From contig OX465111.1 in assembly GCA_949987565.1 (NCBI GenBank), positions 963,001 through 1,027,000 on the forward strand: a stretch of DNA of 64,000 bases, written 5' to 3'. Under the pieces are notes generated by a model that worked only from the letters and a program-made list of their open reading frames with translations, was not told the DNA's origin and ran no database searches. Every line of letters starts with the position of its first letter. Position 1 is the stretch's first letter. This DNA is from Luidia sarsii (taxonomy: Eukaryota > Echinodermata > Asteroidea > Paxillosida > Luidiidae). A program made the position numbers and the translations under genes. Below are positions 36,764 through 48,945 of the stretch, piece by piece.

Positions 36764-37000
36764 ATGGAGCCAGTCGTTTACAATGTAGACGTCCAAACGA
36801 AAGAGGTTTTACATATCAAAGAGCTAACAGGCTACAAGAGGCTGGATAAACCCACAGAGCAGGGTAGTAACCTAGCAGTCACTGAAGTGAATGGAATTAT
36901 CGCATATGAAGAAAAAAACTGGTTATGCGCTGTGCAAACACACCGTACCACCGCGAGTAAACTTGCTAAGTACACCGAGGGTGAACTATTAACTGTATAA
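36764..37000 (+). CDS. Unrecognised 78-residue ORF, doubtful
   Basis: MEPVVYNVDVQTKEVLHIKE to KLAKYTEGELLTV reads like a soluble protein and is outside simple repeats. No family is recognised and there are no neighbours to support it; it may be chance. Confidence 0.2.
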   Translation: MEPVVYNVDVQTKEVLHIKELTGYKRLDKPTEQGSNLAVTEVNGIIAYEEKNWLCAVQTHRTTASKLAKYTEGELLTV

Positions 37001-37071
37001 TATGCGCGCACTTGCAGGTAGTTCCGCGTAGACCGTGCGCTGTGCATGCACTGATCAAAGTTTAACCATGC

Positions 37072-37435
37072 TTAAAGGCCCAATACAACATTGGGAAGAT
37101 CTGGAAACATCGATGTCCACAGATTTCCTTCTAATTCACACAGTTTGTAGATGGTCATGATAGAATCCTCGTGTTGAAATCTTACGGTCTGGGATGTTGT
37201 ACTTCTCGAGAAATCTTCACTCAAACATCGACAAATAGTTTATTACTCGCGAGTAATAAACTATTTCTTACAATAGAACGGTGCGAAAACCGTGGCGGTT
37301 TTTGGCCCTTTTCTGCTCTCTCAGATTACCATTTGAGCTAAAACCTTGGCGTAATTTCTTTTTGGAATGTTTAATGGTTTAACACACAAAATGTGGCAAT
37401 CTTTGACCTTTACCAATGTTGTATAAGGCCTTTAA
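37072..37435. mobile_element. 356-bp Kolobok-like MITE with TTAA duplication
   Basis: TTAA at 37072-37075 and 37432-37435. Ends AGGCCCAATACAACATTGG and, inverted, AGGCCTTATACAACATTGG (17 of 19). AGG..CCT fits RRG..CYY. A perfect 34-bp palindrome lies inside. Confidence 0.75.
37233..37266. repeat. Perfect 34-bp palindrome
   Basis: AAATAGTTTATTACTCG followed at once by its exact reverse complement, with no spacer. At the middle of the 37-kb MITE. Confidence 0.9.
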
Positions 37436-37611
37436 CCCAGACGTCTGTCTCCGTAGTCAATGTTATCTTCCCTTTCAGGGTAATCTCACTGCTGTGGCTA
37501 TTAGAACTGCATCTATGGTTACTGTTTGTGTAAATGAACAGTAGGCCTATATGGTTCTTATTAAAATACATGAAGATTGATAATTGCCAGGCTGTAGTTT
37601 GCCAGTAACAG

Positions 37612-37895
37612 GCTGACAACAACATTGGTTGTTTGCATCTAAATGAAAGCAGGGGTGTGATCCCTGGAGATATATGGAAGTTGATGGTTGAAATGCTTCT
37701 GACTGGCGCCCCCGCACCAGCAAAGACTAGTTGACTATTTGGGAAGACCACCATCTACATGTATATATCTATAAATATCTATTAATTATGATCTATCTAT
37801 ATATCTAAGGGCTGGATAGCTCAGATGGTAAGAGCGCTGGTACGAAATACCATTACCAGAGGTCTCGGGTTCAAGTCCCAGTCCAGTCAAAGTTT
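37612..37895 (+). mobile_element. SINE family B copy, full length
   Basis: Contains the 5' body (CATTGGTTGTTTGCATCT, GGGTGTGATCCCTGGAGATA, CTTCTGACTGGCGCC) and the tRNA-Thr-like module GGCTGGATAGCTCAGATGG .. GGGTTCAAGTCCCAGTCCAG. There is a 7-bp insertion in the anticodon loop and a short AT-rich insertion before the module. Confidence 0.75.
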
Positions 37896-37904
37896 TCTAA
37901 TTCA

Positions 37905-38518
37905 ATCGGCACCGACGACTTGAATCAACGGCAAGGACTAGTAGCAAGTCTAACTGAATCCACAACGAAGACTCGTAGCAAGTCTAACTGAATCGACAAC
38001 AAAGACAAGTCTAACTGAATCGATAATGAAGACTCGTAGCAAGTCTAACTGAATCGACAACAAAGACAAGTCTAACTGAATCGACAACAAAGACAAGTCT
38101 AACTGAATCGACAATGAAGACTCGTAGCAGGTCTAACTGAATCGACAACAAAGACAAGTCTAACTGAATCGACAACAAAGACAAGTCTAACTGAATCGAC
38201 AACAAAGACAAGTCTAACTGAATCGACAATGAAGACTCGTAGCAGGTCTAACTGAATCGACAACAAAGACAAGTCTAACTGAATCGACAATGAAGACTCG
38301 TAGCAAGTCTAACTGAATCGACAACGAAGACAAGTCTAACTGAATCGACAATGAAGACTCGTAGCAAGTCTAACTGAATCGAGAACGAAGACTAGTAGCA
38401 AGTCTAACTGAATCGACAACGAAGACAAGTCTAACTGAATCGACAATGAAGACTGGTAGCAAGTCTAACTGAATCGAGAACGAAGACTAGTAGCAAGTCT
38501 AACTGAATCGGCAATGAC
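37905..38518. repeat. 27/34-bp minisatellite
   Basis: AAGTCTAACTGAATCGACAA then either CAAAGAC (27 bp) or CGAAGACTCGTAGC (34 bp). Two unit lengths alternate irregularly. It starts just after a SINE-B copy. Confidence 0.88.
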
Positions 38519-39002
38519 GTCGAGTAACCTCAAAATCATGTTAACGAATCAGTCAAACTGAGAATGATTTCTAGTATTAGGAGTGAGAAGTAAGAAGTAT
38601 TCTATGCCAGGTTGTGTGACCGTGGTTGTAGTATGGACAGTGAATACCCCTGTACCTTAATAGCGCTTCGCTGTCCGTATATAGATGCATGCCCCTTCCT
38701 TCCTCTACAGTATCATTCAGCCCAGAGAGTGTGTGTAGTGTGCTATTGAAAGCCATTCATGCTGAACAGTACCCAGAATTTCTTGCAGCACTGTTTGCCT
38801 TACACACCAGATAAAGGGCTTTGCGGCTGAGTCAAAATTTGCTTTTGAAAAGGACGACCGAGTGTTGACATAATGACGTACGCGCAGGTAGGCGCAGGTA
38901 GGCGCGAAGTCTGCCACATGAAAGGACGGGCAGGTAAGAGATCAGTAGACGTGTTCACAAGTCGTTCAATGGTCGTTACGATGGATGCCATGTTGAAAGT
39001 CT

Positions 39003-39135
39003 ACCCTCGCGCAATATTGCGGTGGTGCTGGTCTCTCGCGAGAGTCGTCTTGGTCTTCCTACCGCTAATGTGGGGTCCTATCCTCGCGAGAGAGCTGAAC
39101 TATCGCGGGACGCCGCAATATCGCGAGATTCGCTT
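39003..39135. repeat. Short fold-back with TCTCGCGAGA motifs
   Basis: CTCGCGCAATATTGCGG and, inverted, CTCGCGATATTGCGG. Inside are TCTCGCGAGA (39034-39043) and a near copy at 39082. TCTCGCGAGA is a known promoter motif for Kaiso/BANP-type factors in vertebrates. Confidence 0.5.
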
Positions 39136-40667
39136 GGGACTGGTATAACTAACGCCCACACAGCCGGCAACAATTTGACGACTTGAGACAAGGCTATGAC
39201 AGCTTCACGCACCAAACGTACCCCCCCCCCCACACACGTTCAACCGTCGGAATTGCACGTGTGGTTGTAAGCGCAGATCCTAGAGGCACAGGTGTAACGG
39301 ACTGTTCCATTCTGATAATCCTCACTCGATGATAGGGGGGTTCGTACCATTACGGAGGGGCAGTGAGAACACGCGATAACACTAACAAAAACTCTTTAAA
39401 ATAATTCACATCAGTCTCATTCACCACACCACCACAGTCAATTAACTCATAGACTCATTAAAAAAATACGCATCCATCATTAAAGAAATATTAAATGAGA
39501 ATATTAAATCTCTTTCCCCCCATGAACGTCCGAGAATGAAACTTCACGAACCGGAACACCAACACCAATATTTATTGGGACGGTTGACACATCACACACA
39601 TAAAAAAGGGAGTTCTTTGGACCCGACGACCTTTGGAAATCACTGGGCACAGTCGTTGTAATTCAATTCACGCGGAATGGCTGCAGTCAGACAGACTTGC
39701 TGGCAGTGCACACAGACAAACTGACAGATTTCCCCGTGAGCCGTCGCAGCGACCGTGCGTGTGAATGAACAGAGCGCTATCAGTAATACCAGTTTGCACT
39801 CTGGACCAAAATCGATCGGCTGTTGCAGTCTGCGAAGCTGCACAGTTAGTTGCAACACACACAGTGCTCCCCATCTACCGCACATCCCTGCGGATAATCG
39901 CATTTGGACGTTCACGCCAACGGACGAGAGAGTGTGTAGTGGAGAGTAACCGGCGTTCCTATCGACCATACTCGCACTATTGAACACCGCTGTACTATCA
40001 CTACAGAATGCCGGAAGAAAGTCAACTCGGTAAGTGCTGTAACAATCTTCCCCTTCACCCGTTGGTACGTGTAATTCGAATCCAACTGCTTGGAACAATC
40101 TATGGTTACCCGCGGGCAGTTCAAAGTTTGAATACTGTGCAGTAGACAAGGATATGTAATTCGCCGTTCCCTATACAACTCTATTATATTATGCGGCAGT
40201 GCTTTGGGGCAGGGCTGGTTTACGACCCGGCGTGCGTAGACACGGCTGTATGTGAACCACATAACTAGCCAATTGGGAATCACGCGGTACTGCCTGGTGT
40301 ACGCACACACCGCTGGATACCGTACGCGAACATTATCAACTCCGTCTTCAACTAGGAAATGGCAACATCCTAGCTACCATGGAGGACCCATGAGTCTCTT
40401 CCTACCTCCATGCACCTCCATGGTTCTCCTAATTCATCCGGTGTGGTCAGAGACCGTGTGTTCAGTCTCAAACTTGATTCCATGACGGCCACGATTTCCA
40501 ATCACTGTATTATATTGTTGATTACTTTCGGCCTAATGCCTGTAATCGTAGTTGGTTTTCGAATAAGTGTACACGCCCAGAAGCTATATATTTAGGATAT
40601 GTCATTGGTTTCAAACTGAGGCAGTAAGGCAATTCTGTATAGCTCCATGGTATTGTAAATCATCATC

Positions 40668-40865
40668 ACTATTCACTACTACTACTACTAGTACTAGTAC
40701 TACTAGTGTAAGAGTGAAATTTGGCAAGCCCCATGTAACAGGTGTACCTCCCTCTTTACTAGTACGATAGTACTAAGTACAGCCTAGGTACAGACACGTG
40801 TAGTGCTATACATGGAGAGTACTGTACTTCTACTTGCACTAGTAGAGTTTTACTACTACTAGAAG
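40668..40865. repeat. ACT/CTAGTA-rich low-complexity DNA
   Basis: ACTACTACTACTAGTACTAG and later ACTAGTAGAGTTTTACTACT, with unique DNA between. Confidence 0.7.
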
Positions 40866-41709
40866 CATAAATCTGGTTCGACCGTGGAGCAAGGACACTA
40901 TGGTTCGACTGTGGACTGTATATAGTTACGTGTACTGGCCAAGTGCATTGTAGAAACTAGAATCGTGTTTCTAGGCCAAAGGCACAATAAATGCTCCCGT
41001 AAGAAAGACCTTGAAGTTCCCACTGGTCTCACGTATTGTATTCCCCCTGTCTGGCTGCATGATTGTGTGCAAATCAAACGCTAGGCTTGGCAAACGATGA
41101 CTCATCCAAACAACGGCCCCGGGTTTTCTTTTTTTGAAAGTGAACTGGCTCCCCGCTGACAATAGGTGGGCCGAGAGTCGTAACCTTGGGGTACCACCCA
41201 ACGCCTACACTAACACGCCCCCACACGGTGACCGAGGCCCCATTCATCTCACACCCAAACCTCGCCGCTCACTTCTTTTGAGACCAGCGGCAAGTTGACG
41301 TAGACAAACTTCATTTATCCCCAAATCCAATTTAAAATACATTATCTCACGTGACACGCCCCACAGCCTACCCCCAAAGATAAAAAAACAACTTTCTGGA
41401 CAAAATCAATTGCTCAACATTTGGTCACATATCCATGAGCAGACTTTGGAAATCCTGATCGATTTGGACCCCCACAGTTCAACAGTTTGTCTTTTATTGA
41501 CAAAATATTTTGCCCTTCGTCATTGGTCAGACAAGCCGGTTAAAAATTGGCAAGCGTTTGTTTACATAATGTAAAACACTACATAATTAATATGTAGGCC
41601 TATAATATCGCTTGAGTTGGTTTTACGAATGATTCTGACAAAAAATAATGTTTTTGGAAAAAATAATCAAGGAAAAATTGATTGGGAACTTTTAAACAAT
41701 ATTGGCAAA

Positions 41710-41880
41710 GAAATTCTTTGACTGGACCGGGACTTGAACCCTAGACCTCTGGTTTTGCGTACCAGCGCTCTTACCATCTGAACTATCCAGCCCTTAGATG
41801 GTGGCCTTTCCAATTTCCATAATAGTCAACTAACTATAGTCTTTGCCGGGGTGGGGGCGCCAGTCAGAAGCAAAAACAAA
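41710..41880 (-). mobile_element. SINE family B copy, truncated
   Basis: On the - strand it reads CTGACTGGCGCC, a spacer, GGGCTGGATAGTTCAGATGG and GGGTTCAAGTCCCGGTCCAG. A short duplication sits in the spacer. The far 5' body is absent. Confidence 0.7.
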
Positions 41881-41974
41881 GTGTGTACAATTTGTACTTG
41901 CAAAATCAGATTATATCTATATGCAATGCGGTGATCGTCGCTATGCGGTTACAAATCCGCCACACGACCTCGAC

Positions 41975-42125
41975 CCGCTCGGTGGTCCAGTGGTTAAGAC
42001 GTCTGAACTAGAAAGCAGGAGTCGCGGGTTCGAATCCCGCCCGAGCTGCCTGTATTTTGAAAGGCAATCGGGCAAAGCACTGAGCATACGGCGTATAGTT
42101 ACATGTCGAGTAGGGAAAACCCTTA
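41975..42125 (+). mobile_element. SINE family A copy, most tRNA-like
   Basis: The head folds with D-arm bases GGTCCAGTGGTTAAGAC, T arm GCGGGTTCGAATCCCGC and a GCTCGG/CCGAGC acceptor stem. Tail CGGGCAAAGCACTGAGCATA then TGTCGAGTAGGGAAAACCC. Confidence 0.7.
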
Positions 42126-42574
42126 TTTTTTTTATTAGGCTTTTTCAAACACAGCTGTCCACCACTTCACTTAGAAGGCAAACATTTCAAATTTATTACC
42201 ACGGGTCGCAGGGAGCATGATAACACAGACACCGGTTAGAACTTAGAACGACAACGCGTATTCCAAGTGTAACAGGTCATTCCCAGATGTAAACAGCACA
42301 GTTTTGACGAATGCAATGTAAGTGGATTGCAGACTGGCCTCCTAGGGTGAGTGAGGTCGTGTAATAAATGGCTCTGTCGTCTGGGGTAGAAGCTGTGGTG
42401 GGTCTGAAATCGTTCAAGTGCGTAGTAGGAGGCTAGGAGCTATCAACGAGTGTCCTTATTCAGTGAGGGCTCCCCTGGGCGTGTAGTAAGCACTGTGTGC
42501 TTGGTGCTATGCCCTACTGTCTGCTTGAACAACACGCATGCAGGCAGCTATTCAAATCGAGAAGTTAAAAGTAC

Positions 42575-42990
42575 GAACTGTGCATACCCTGAGATGCCCA
42601 AAGAAAGGCATACAGTTTGAAATGTGCACAGATAATGATGCATTTACCTTTGCCTAAAGTTTGAACTGACCTTAGCCAAAGATGTCCATACCTTTGCCTG
42701 AAGTTTGAACTGTGCTTAGCCAAAGATGTCCATACCTTTGCCTGAAGTTTGAAATGTGCACAGATAATGATGTATTTACCTTTGCCTGAAGTTTGAACTG
42801 ACCTTAGCCAAAGATGTCCATACCTTTGCCTGAAGTTTGAACTGACCTTAATAGCCAAAGATGTCCATACCTTTGCCTGAAGTTTGAACTGACCTTAGCC
42901 AAAGATGTCCATACCTTTGCCTGAAGTTTGAACTGACCTTAGCCAAAGATGACTTTACCTTTGCCTAAAGGTTGAACTGTACACGACCTA
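42575..42990. repeat. 44-bp minisatellite
   Basis: CTTTGCCTGAAGTTTGAACT then GACCTTAGCCAAAGATGTCC recurs about nine times, with two units carrying ATGTGCACAGATAATGATG instead. Confidence 0.88.
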
Positions 42991-44257
42991 AGATGCCTTG
43001 TTTTGTCAAAGCAGGTATTCGGGTCTCGGGTATGGCAGACCCTCGTGCATTGAGTTACATTCTCACCCGACGCAACATTATCATATATCTATTCAAGTTT
43101 GTATATATACTCGACAACTGCGCCATGTCAGTTGACAGCATATTGTATCACGGAAGTGCCTTACACAAGATCATATCAAGCTACCGTCATGTCAACGAAG
43201 AACCATTTCAACACCTCAGTCAATCGTACCCGGTGGTAACTTTAACAAGGACGACATACGCTTTCGGAGTTTGGGAATATTGGTTTTTTTTGGTTATATA
43301 CCGTCGGAAACTGGCCCTCAAAATGTCTGCAATGTTTTTGCGCGCGCGGTCTATACCCACTCCCTTGCTCTTGCCCCGTTGCCGTGGCAACCTTGGATCC
43401 AGATGTCGTCGGATAGGCCCCGTCCCGTATAGTCGTGACACCTGTGTAAATGGCGACAGCGTATATGTAGGCGTGCTGTAGAGTTCAAGGTCGCACTGCA
43501 ATTTCTGTTGTATTCGACTGATCACGACAATTGGCAGGCAATCTATGCGCAGCGCTAGACCAGACAATAGTAATACTAACCAAGAACGGCAAACGATCCC
43601 ATTCTGCCTTTGAGAAAGGCCGAGCTATGAAAGAAAGCTGGGTTCTTTATTTGTTTAAGTAGAGCAAAAAAAGGAGCACTACATACTGCACTCTGATTGC
43701 CTTCAGAAAATGAATCCGGAAGGAGGTTGGAATTTCGAAAATTGGGAGATTTTTGGGTCAAAAAACGTTGAAAAGGTTGCCGTAAATATTGAAGTGCGGT
43801 AGTTTTTCTGATTCTCAGATATGGTTGTGTTATTGCTAATTGCTTCGCAGCTGATGTCAGTAGGTTACATATGGGAACTCGTTGGTTGCCCTAGGGAATT
43901 CATTATCTCTTATCAATGTGACCAATTATGATGGGCTATATTATGCATGCAGCAATCTCTACCGGTGTGTTAGTGATGCAGTCGCTTATAGCAAACCAGC
44001 ATCTGTCATCGCGTGACAAGTTGGTGCATTGTATTGGCACCCAACAATAGTCAGTGCAACATATTCATTCAGACAGACTGTGTACTGTGTGCATTAAATG
44101 CATAAATCCATAGTCTGGTAGACCCGTACAATGCGGATTCGTGCGACTGAGCCCAGGGACACAAGGGGATATTGTTGCCTTATCCCTAGTAGTACGCTTA
44201 GAGCAAAGTCCTTGCTTTATGCTGTACGTAAGCCAACGTGAATGACCGACATTTGTA

Positions 44258-44705
44258 AGTCTCGTTTCAGTCCCGGATCAAATCTCGTTTTAGTCCTGTA
44301 TCAAATCTCGTTTTAGTCCCGGATCGAATCTCGTTTCAGTCCCGTATCAAATCTCGTTTTAATCCCGTACCAAATCTCGTTTCAGTCCTGTATCAAATCT
44401 CGTTTCAGTCCCAGATCAAATCTCGTTTTAATCCCGTACCAAATCTCGTTTTAGTCCCGGATCAAATCTCGTTTTAGTCCCAGATCAAATCTCGTTTCAG
44501 TCCCGTATCAAATCTCGTTTCAGACCCGTATCAAATATCGTTTCAGTCCCGGATCAAATCTCGTTTCAGTCCCGGATCAAATCTCGTTTTAGTCCCGGAT
44601 CAAATCTCGTTTCAGCCCCGGATCAAATCTCGTTTCAGTCCCGGATCAAATCTCGTTTCAGTCCCGGATCAAATCTCGTTTCATTCCCGGATCAAATCTC
44701 CTTGG
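44258..44705. repeat. 23-bp minisatellite
   Basis: AAATCTCGTTTTAGTCCCGG then ATC, about 19 units differing at TTTTAG/TTTCAG and CGGATC/CGTATC. Confidence 0.9.
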
Positions 44706-45714
44706 CGTCCAGACCCGAGGTCATTGACCTCCAGAGTGAAGTCACTGACCACCGAAATGTGAATGGTTGAGGAAACCATGTAATATTATAGAGGGCAGGT
44801 TTTTTTAAATTCGGAATCAAGTAGACAGACGATTATCACCCTTTAATAGATTGTATTATATTAGTGCCACGTAGTTCGTGGTCATTGGTAAGGGTATAGA
44901 CCTCATTCTGATTTACATATTACATACGGGGTATATGGATTTCCACTTAGCATCTAGGGCTGCAGACAACATACAAATACATTCAAATCACATCGCAATT
45001 ATTGCCTTCACGATCGACTGCATTAAGCTCCAGTTTTACGCTCAAGGCCCATTGAGCCAAGACTACAATGATCCAGTCATGTGCGGCCGTACGGATATGC
45101 CATCAGCGCGCCTCCCATGCAGCTGCTGCATGGAATGCCATACACACAGCCGCCATGGCCGTGTGTCCAGCGAGTCTGGTCCCTTGCGGGTACAGCGCAC
45201 AAACCCCCATACGACGATCGGGTTACACGCCCACGTCATCACGGCTATTTTTACGCACGCGCTCGTGCGCACGTGTATTGTGTATGGCAAATCCACATGG
45301 CGCTTTATTGTACGCTACATAATAGTTGGTGTTGACAACATGTCGACTTTCACGTTACATACATTCTACACATCCATCATTGATACAACATGTGTACACA
45401 TGGGATTTTCGTCATTCGTACTTCCTCTGCCCAGCGCAGACGCAATGCTGAAATGCGTGTCAGAATGTGGAATGTTTTCCTACAAAAAAAATGGAAAACC
45501 TTTTGCCCCTTTAATCAATGGCTTTCATTAAATTGATGTCAACCTAAAGTCGTTAGGTTTTGTCCGGCGTATACAGTTCAAATCGGCCAGTTACTCATCG
45601 AGTTTTGTCATTCCCAACCAATGGAATGGTAATACAGGAGGGTTTTTTTGGTGATGGGGAAAAAATACTGCGAAGCTTCCAAATTCAGATCCTGGTTAGA
45701 TTGAAAATAACGAT

Positions 45715-45800
45715 TCATTTCTAGACGTTTCTGGCAAGGCCTTTCTCAGTGGCGGACAAGATCCTGCTCGAATCGAAACGCCAGGCCCAATTGAATTTGT
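45715..45800. repeat. Family 1 fold-back, degraded
   Basis: TAGACGTTTCTGGCAAGGCC, then TTTCTCAGTGGCGGACAAGA and CCTGCTCGAATCGAAACGCC: two facing tails with substitutions. Confidence 0.55.
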
Positions 45801-46740
45801 TTTGAGATTTGTCTAACTTCAGGTAATTTCAGACACCCACGTGAACCGCGCAAGAACCCCCAGCTCGCGCTATCGTTCCACCCCCTCTCAAAATCTAGAA
45901 ATTCTCGCTTTCACCAAAGGTGTGGCTCGTAATATTTTATTACCCGATCTGCATGCATGGGGGATATCGCATTACACGAGTGGCGAGTTCTGTATATAAG
46001 ACCGTATAATGGAGAATAGACTGGTTGCCTGGAGGTGGGGCCAACGGTTTTGATTGGGTCGTGGGCGGGGGTCACGACCGTATTATTTTTGACTTTGAAC
46101 TTGATACTGCATGACCAACGCATGCAGAGTTGTTTTGGATACGGTTGCTATGGGCGCTCAACTAAGGGTGTCAAAATCAATGGTTGGCTGGCTGCGTGGC
46201 GTTTGTAAATCACGTATAGGAACGCCAAAGCCACGTACAGTTTCGCGTAACTCAATTTGATGCCCGCGCGTTGTCCCTGGCAACGGGGGGGAGGGGGGCT
46301 TTTTAAAGGCATCCCCGGTTCTTCGTCGGAGGATTTTGCGTCCACTTTGAAGTGCACGATCCGAGGGAGCGTTGATTCGCGAGTCACAGTGCACTACAAG
46401 CTTAACGGCCGTGACTGCTGCGTCACTTCCGGTCCTGACCAGAAGTGACGCGCGCGGGCGCCAACGCGCATGACTCGCCGGGCGTCACACGCGTCACTCT
46501 CATTACCCTGCGCGCGTTTACATCACGCTCTACCATTGATCTCCATAATAAAGACTGGATAGGACAGCGCGTCAAATACGCGTCCGCGTGTGCGTTTTGT
46601 CAAGAGGGTAAGAAACGAACGTGTCGTTTTGCTGCGCGCACACATTTTGACAGAAGTGAACGCATTTTTTTCCTTCAAATAGTCATCTTTTGAAAAAACA
46701 TAAACATACACGAATAAAATAGGAAAATTCGAAAATAACA

Positions 46741-46820
46741 ATGGTCAAAGCGTGTGCAGCAGTGAATTGCCCGGAGAGGGACGGAAAAGTGAGCCGTAAG
46801 AAAGGAATAACTTTTCACAA
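46741..46820 (+). CDS. First exon of a THAP zinc-finger protein (transposon-derived or host)
   Basis: An ATG opens 26 complete codons and two bases, then a perfect GTAAGT donor at 46821. The peptide MVKACAAVNCPERDG, then SRKKGITFHK, has the THAP hallmark start: Cys5, four residues, Cys10, then the FH motif about 15 residues later. THAP domains bind DNA through a C2CH zinc site and occur in host factors and in P-element and Kolobok transposases. The second half of the domain (conserved Trp, CxxH) would be in a later exon and I did not find it downstream. The exon lies between two inverted copies of a block of about 38 bp (46538 and 47875), which suggests a non-autonomous transposon that kept the 5' exon. 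It is too short for ordinary ORF calling. Confidence 0.6.
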
Positions 46821-47103
46821 GTAAGTTGTTGGTAAGCCCAGATGGACTCATTAGTACTGCATACTGCTTATTGATGACTGAGATTTTTAATTTATGGCAT
46901 AATTATGACATGTGGTTCAAGCAGTGGTCAAATAATCATTAACATTATAGGCCCAAAAATCATCTTCAAAGAAGCCTATCCCCCTCCCCGCATAGCCATA
47001 GGCCTACCATTTACTTAGGCTACGGTTGTTATCACCATTTACCAACTTTGGATGAAGGATAATGACTGAACAATCATTGACAACTGCTGTTGACAGTGAG
47101 TGT

Positions 47104-47140
47104 TGGTCGTTCCAAAAAAAATAACTTTTTGGAACGACCA
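47104..47140. repeat. 15-bp perfect hairpin
   Basis: TGGTCGTTCCAAAAA, a 7-nt loop, then TTTTTGGAACGACCA. Inside the THAP-carrying candidate element. Confidence 0.85.
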
Positions 47141-48799
47141 TGTATACCAGCTTTCTGTGCATGCTACCTAGTCTACATAGAATCATGAGCTACACGCATT
47201 GTACACTGGAATTATGGAAACCTTAAAGCCCGTATAAAGCATTTCTTCAAACTAACCCTAAATGTACCTAAGAAAAAAACCAATTTTGGTTGGTATCTTC
47301 TAAGATAGAGGGCGCTATATTAATTTAACGGTATGTGAAGGTCGTAAACTTGCGGGTCATCGCGCATGCGTAGATCTAAGTTCGGACCGTACTAGAGTTC
47401 TTCAAATCGGTAACCATGGCTATTTGACCACTCGATTCAAGCTGGTATATAAACGAAGCGCGATCTAATAATTATTAAGTTTAAGGGTCGGAGGTGAGAG
47501 CGCCACCCGTCGTGTTTGGGGTTCACGACTTAATACGTCCCCCACCTTTTCAAAAACGTGCCTTATTTGTGCATTATGCTCGTAAAAAATAAAAGAAAGA
47601 AACCGCATAATATAGAGCTATGATTTTTTGATATAGGCCCGATTGCTCATCTAATCATCGTTTTTCCAACCAACGTAATACCCGCTAAGTTCTGATACGG
47701 ATTTTTGCAGTGACGTAAGTACCTGATGCATATTCATACTCGGCAGAGGGTCGCACCAACATACGTTACCCACAACTCTACCCTCCTGAAGCGTTGCGCG
47801 CCGCCATTGTTCGACCGCGTATTTTGTGCACGAACAACACGCGGTGTCCTATCCAGTCTTTATTATGGAGATCAATACGCTCTACAGTACAGTGTGTAGC
47901 TGCGTCCACAGACCGCTCGGACGCTAGGAACGCGCGCGTGGAAGGTCCGTGACGCGCGCGTATGAGCAGTGCGCGCACACTGCTGCGAGTGACGTCAGGA
48001 GACCGTGGACCCTTGTCAGACCCACTTACAAGTGGTCAGACCGCCATGGCCCAACGTCATCTATTCTGGTGTCACTCGCTTTGCCCAAGTTACAATTATG
48101 ATTCCTGATTGTTGATTATGATTCCTGATTGCCCACAAAGAATCACTGGGTGATTATGCAGATGTGCACGGGACAAGACTACGAAATCGAGACCCATATC
48201 TCGTGATTCCGCAGCTCGTCTGATGCACGACAGTACGGGGTCCCAGAGGTCAGCCATGGGCTGAGTATCAGTGGGGGCGTAGTCTCACGTCAAGGCGTTA
48301 TAATCGCGCCACAGGGCGGAGACGCGGCCGAAAAACCAAGTCTTTATATATACCCGAAAGTGCAACAACACAGGAAAGCAACACTTTTGAATCGGACCGA
48401 AAGTAGAGTCGGTGTTGAGCCGGTGCCGTTGTCACGGCAACGGTCGCCCCCGTACGGGTATGGCGTGTGTTTATGTGTGGGGGCGACACGTCCTAGAGCC
48501 ACGTATACATGCTGCGTGTCAGAGTAATCTCGTCTTGGGTTGCAAGTTGTCCGCCGCGAGGCACGATAAAGACTCATTCGATTACTTCGTGGTGCAGAGG
48601 TAACAAAAGTGCAGGGAGTCATGTGCCTGTGTTATTGTAGAGGGGACCATAGATTGCCTTTCTGCACGCACGAACAAACCGATGCACAAACTGCAATGAC
48701 CATAATGTGGTTCAGACAGTGCAATTGTAGAATACCAAGATACAGATTATGACCCGAGGAACAATTATTAATGTCTCTTTTTTTGTGAAAAATAAGAAA

Positions 48800-48866
48800 T
48801 AAAGCACCCTGGCTGGACCGGGATTTGAATCCTAGACCTTAGTTTTGCGTGCCGAGCTGCTGTAGC
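48800..48866 (-). mobile_element. SINE family B tRNA-end fragment
   Basis: CTGGCTGGACCGGGATTTGAA as written on + is the B-box end of the tRNA-like module in reverse, broken at the anticodon. It lies head-on to the next SINE-B copy. Confidence 0.5.
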
Positions 48867-48945
48867 CTGGTTTACATTACAACCATTGGTTGTTTGTATC
48901 TGAGTGAAAGCGTGGGTGTGATCCCTGGAGATATACGGCAGTTAA

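Larger units (their letters stand above)
38520..41709. other. No confident gene
   Basis: Contains the fold-back at 39.0 kb and the ACT-rich patch. A 169-codon - strand ORF (40149-39640) has no recognisable domain and competes with overlapping + strand ORFs. Confidence 0.45.
42991..46534. other. No confident gene
   Basis: Holds the 23-bp minisatellite and a family 1 fold-back. A 217-codon ORF at 44878-45531 is the longest non-repeat frame in the window but has no domain, no plausible splice sites and overlapping open frames; likely chance. A hairpin GCGTCACTTC/GAAGTGACGC is at 46420-46452. Confidence 0.45.
46535..47880. mobile_element. Candidate THAP-carrying element with inverted flanks
   Basis: TTGATCTCCATAATAAAGAC then TGGATAGGACAGCGCGT at 46538 on +, and the same block (TGGATAGGACACCGCGT) in reverse ending at 47840. 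The THAP exon 46741-46820 lies between. True ends and target duplication are not identified. Confidence 0.45.

Noticed and set aside
37806..37885. Functional tRNA-Thr gene
   Set aside because: Anticodon loop carries an insertion, the acceptor stem is imperfect, and a conserved SINE body lies upstream as in the other copies.
41976..42048. Functional tRNA gene
   Set aside because: The anticodon stem does not close as a 5-bp stem with a 7-nt loop, and the same tail follows all three family A copies; read as a SINE.
42972..43481. 169-codon ORF as a real gene
   Set aside because: Begins inside the last unit of a minisatellite and shows no family signature.
44258..44705. CRISPR-like array of regular 23-bp repeats
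   Set aside because: Units are contiguous with no unique spacers and the genome is eukaryotic; minisatellite.
44878..45531. 217-codon ORF as a real gene
   Set aside because: No domain, no coding-like bias, three overlapping open frames, and no splice context.
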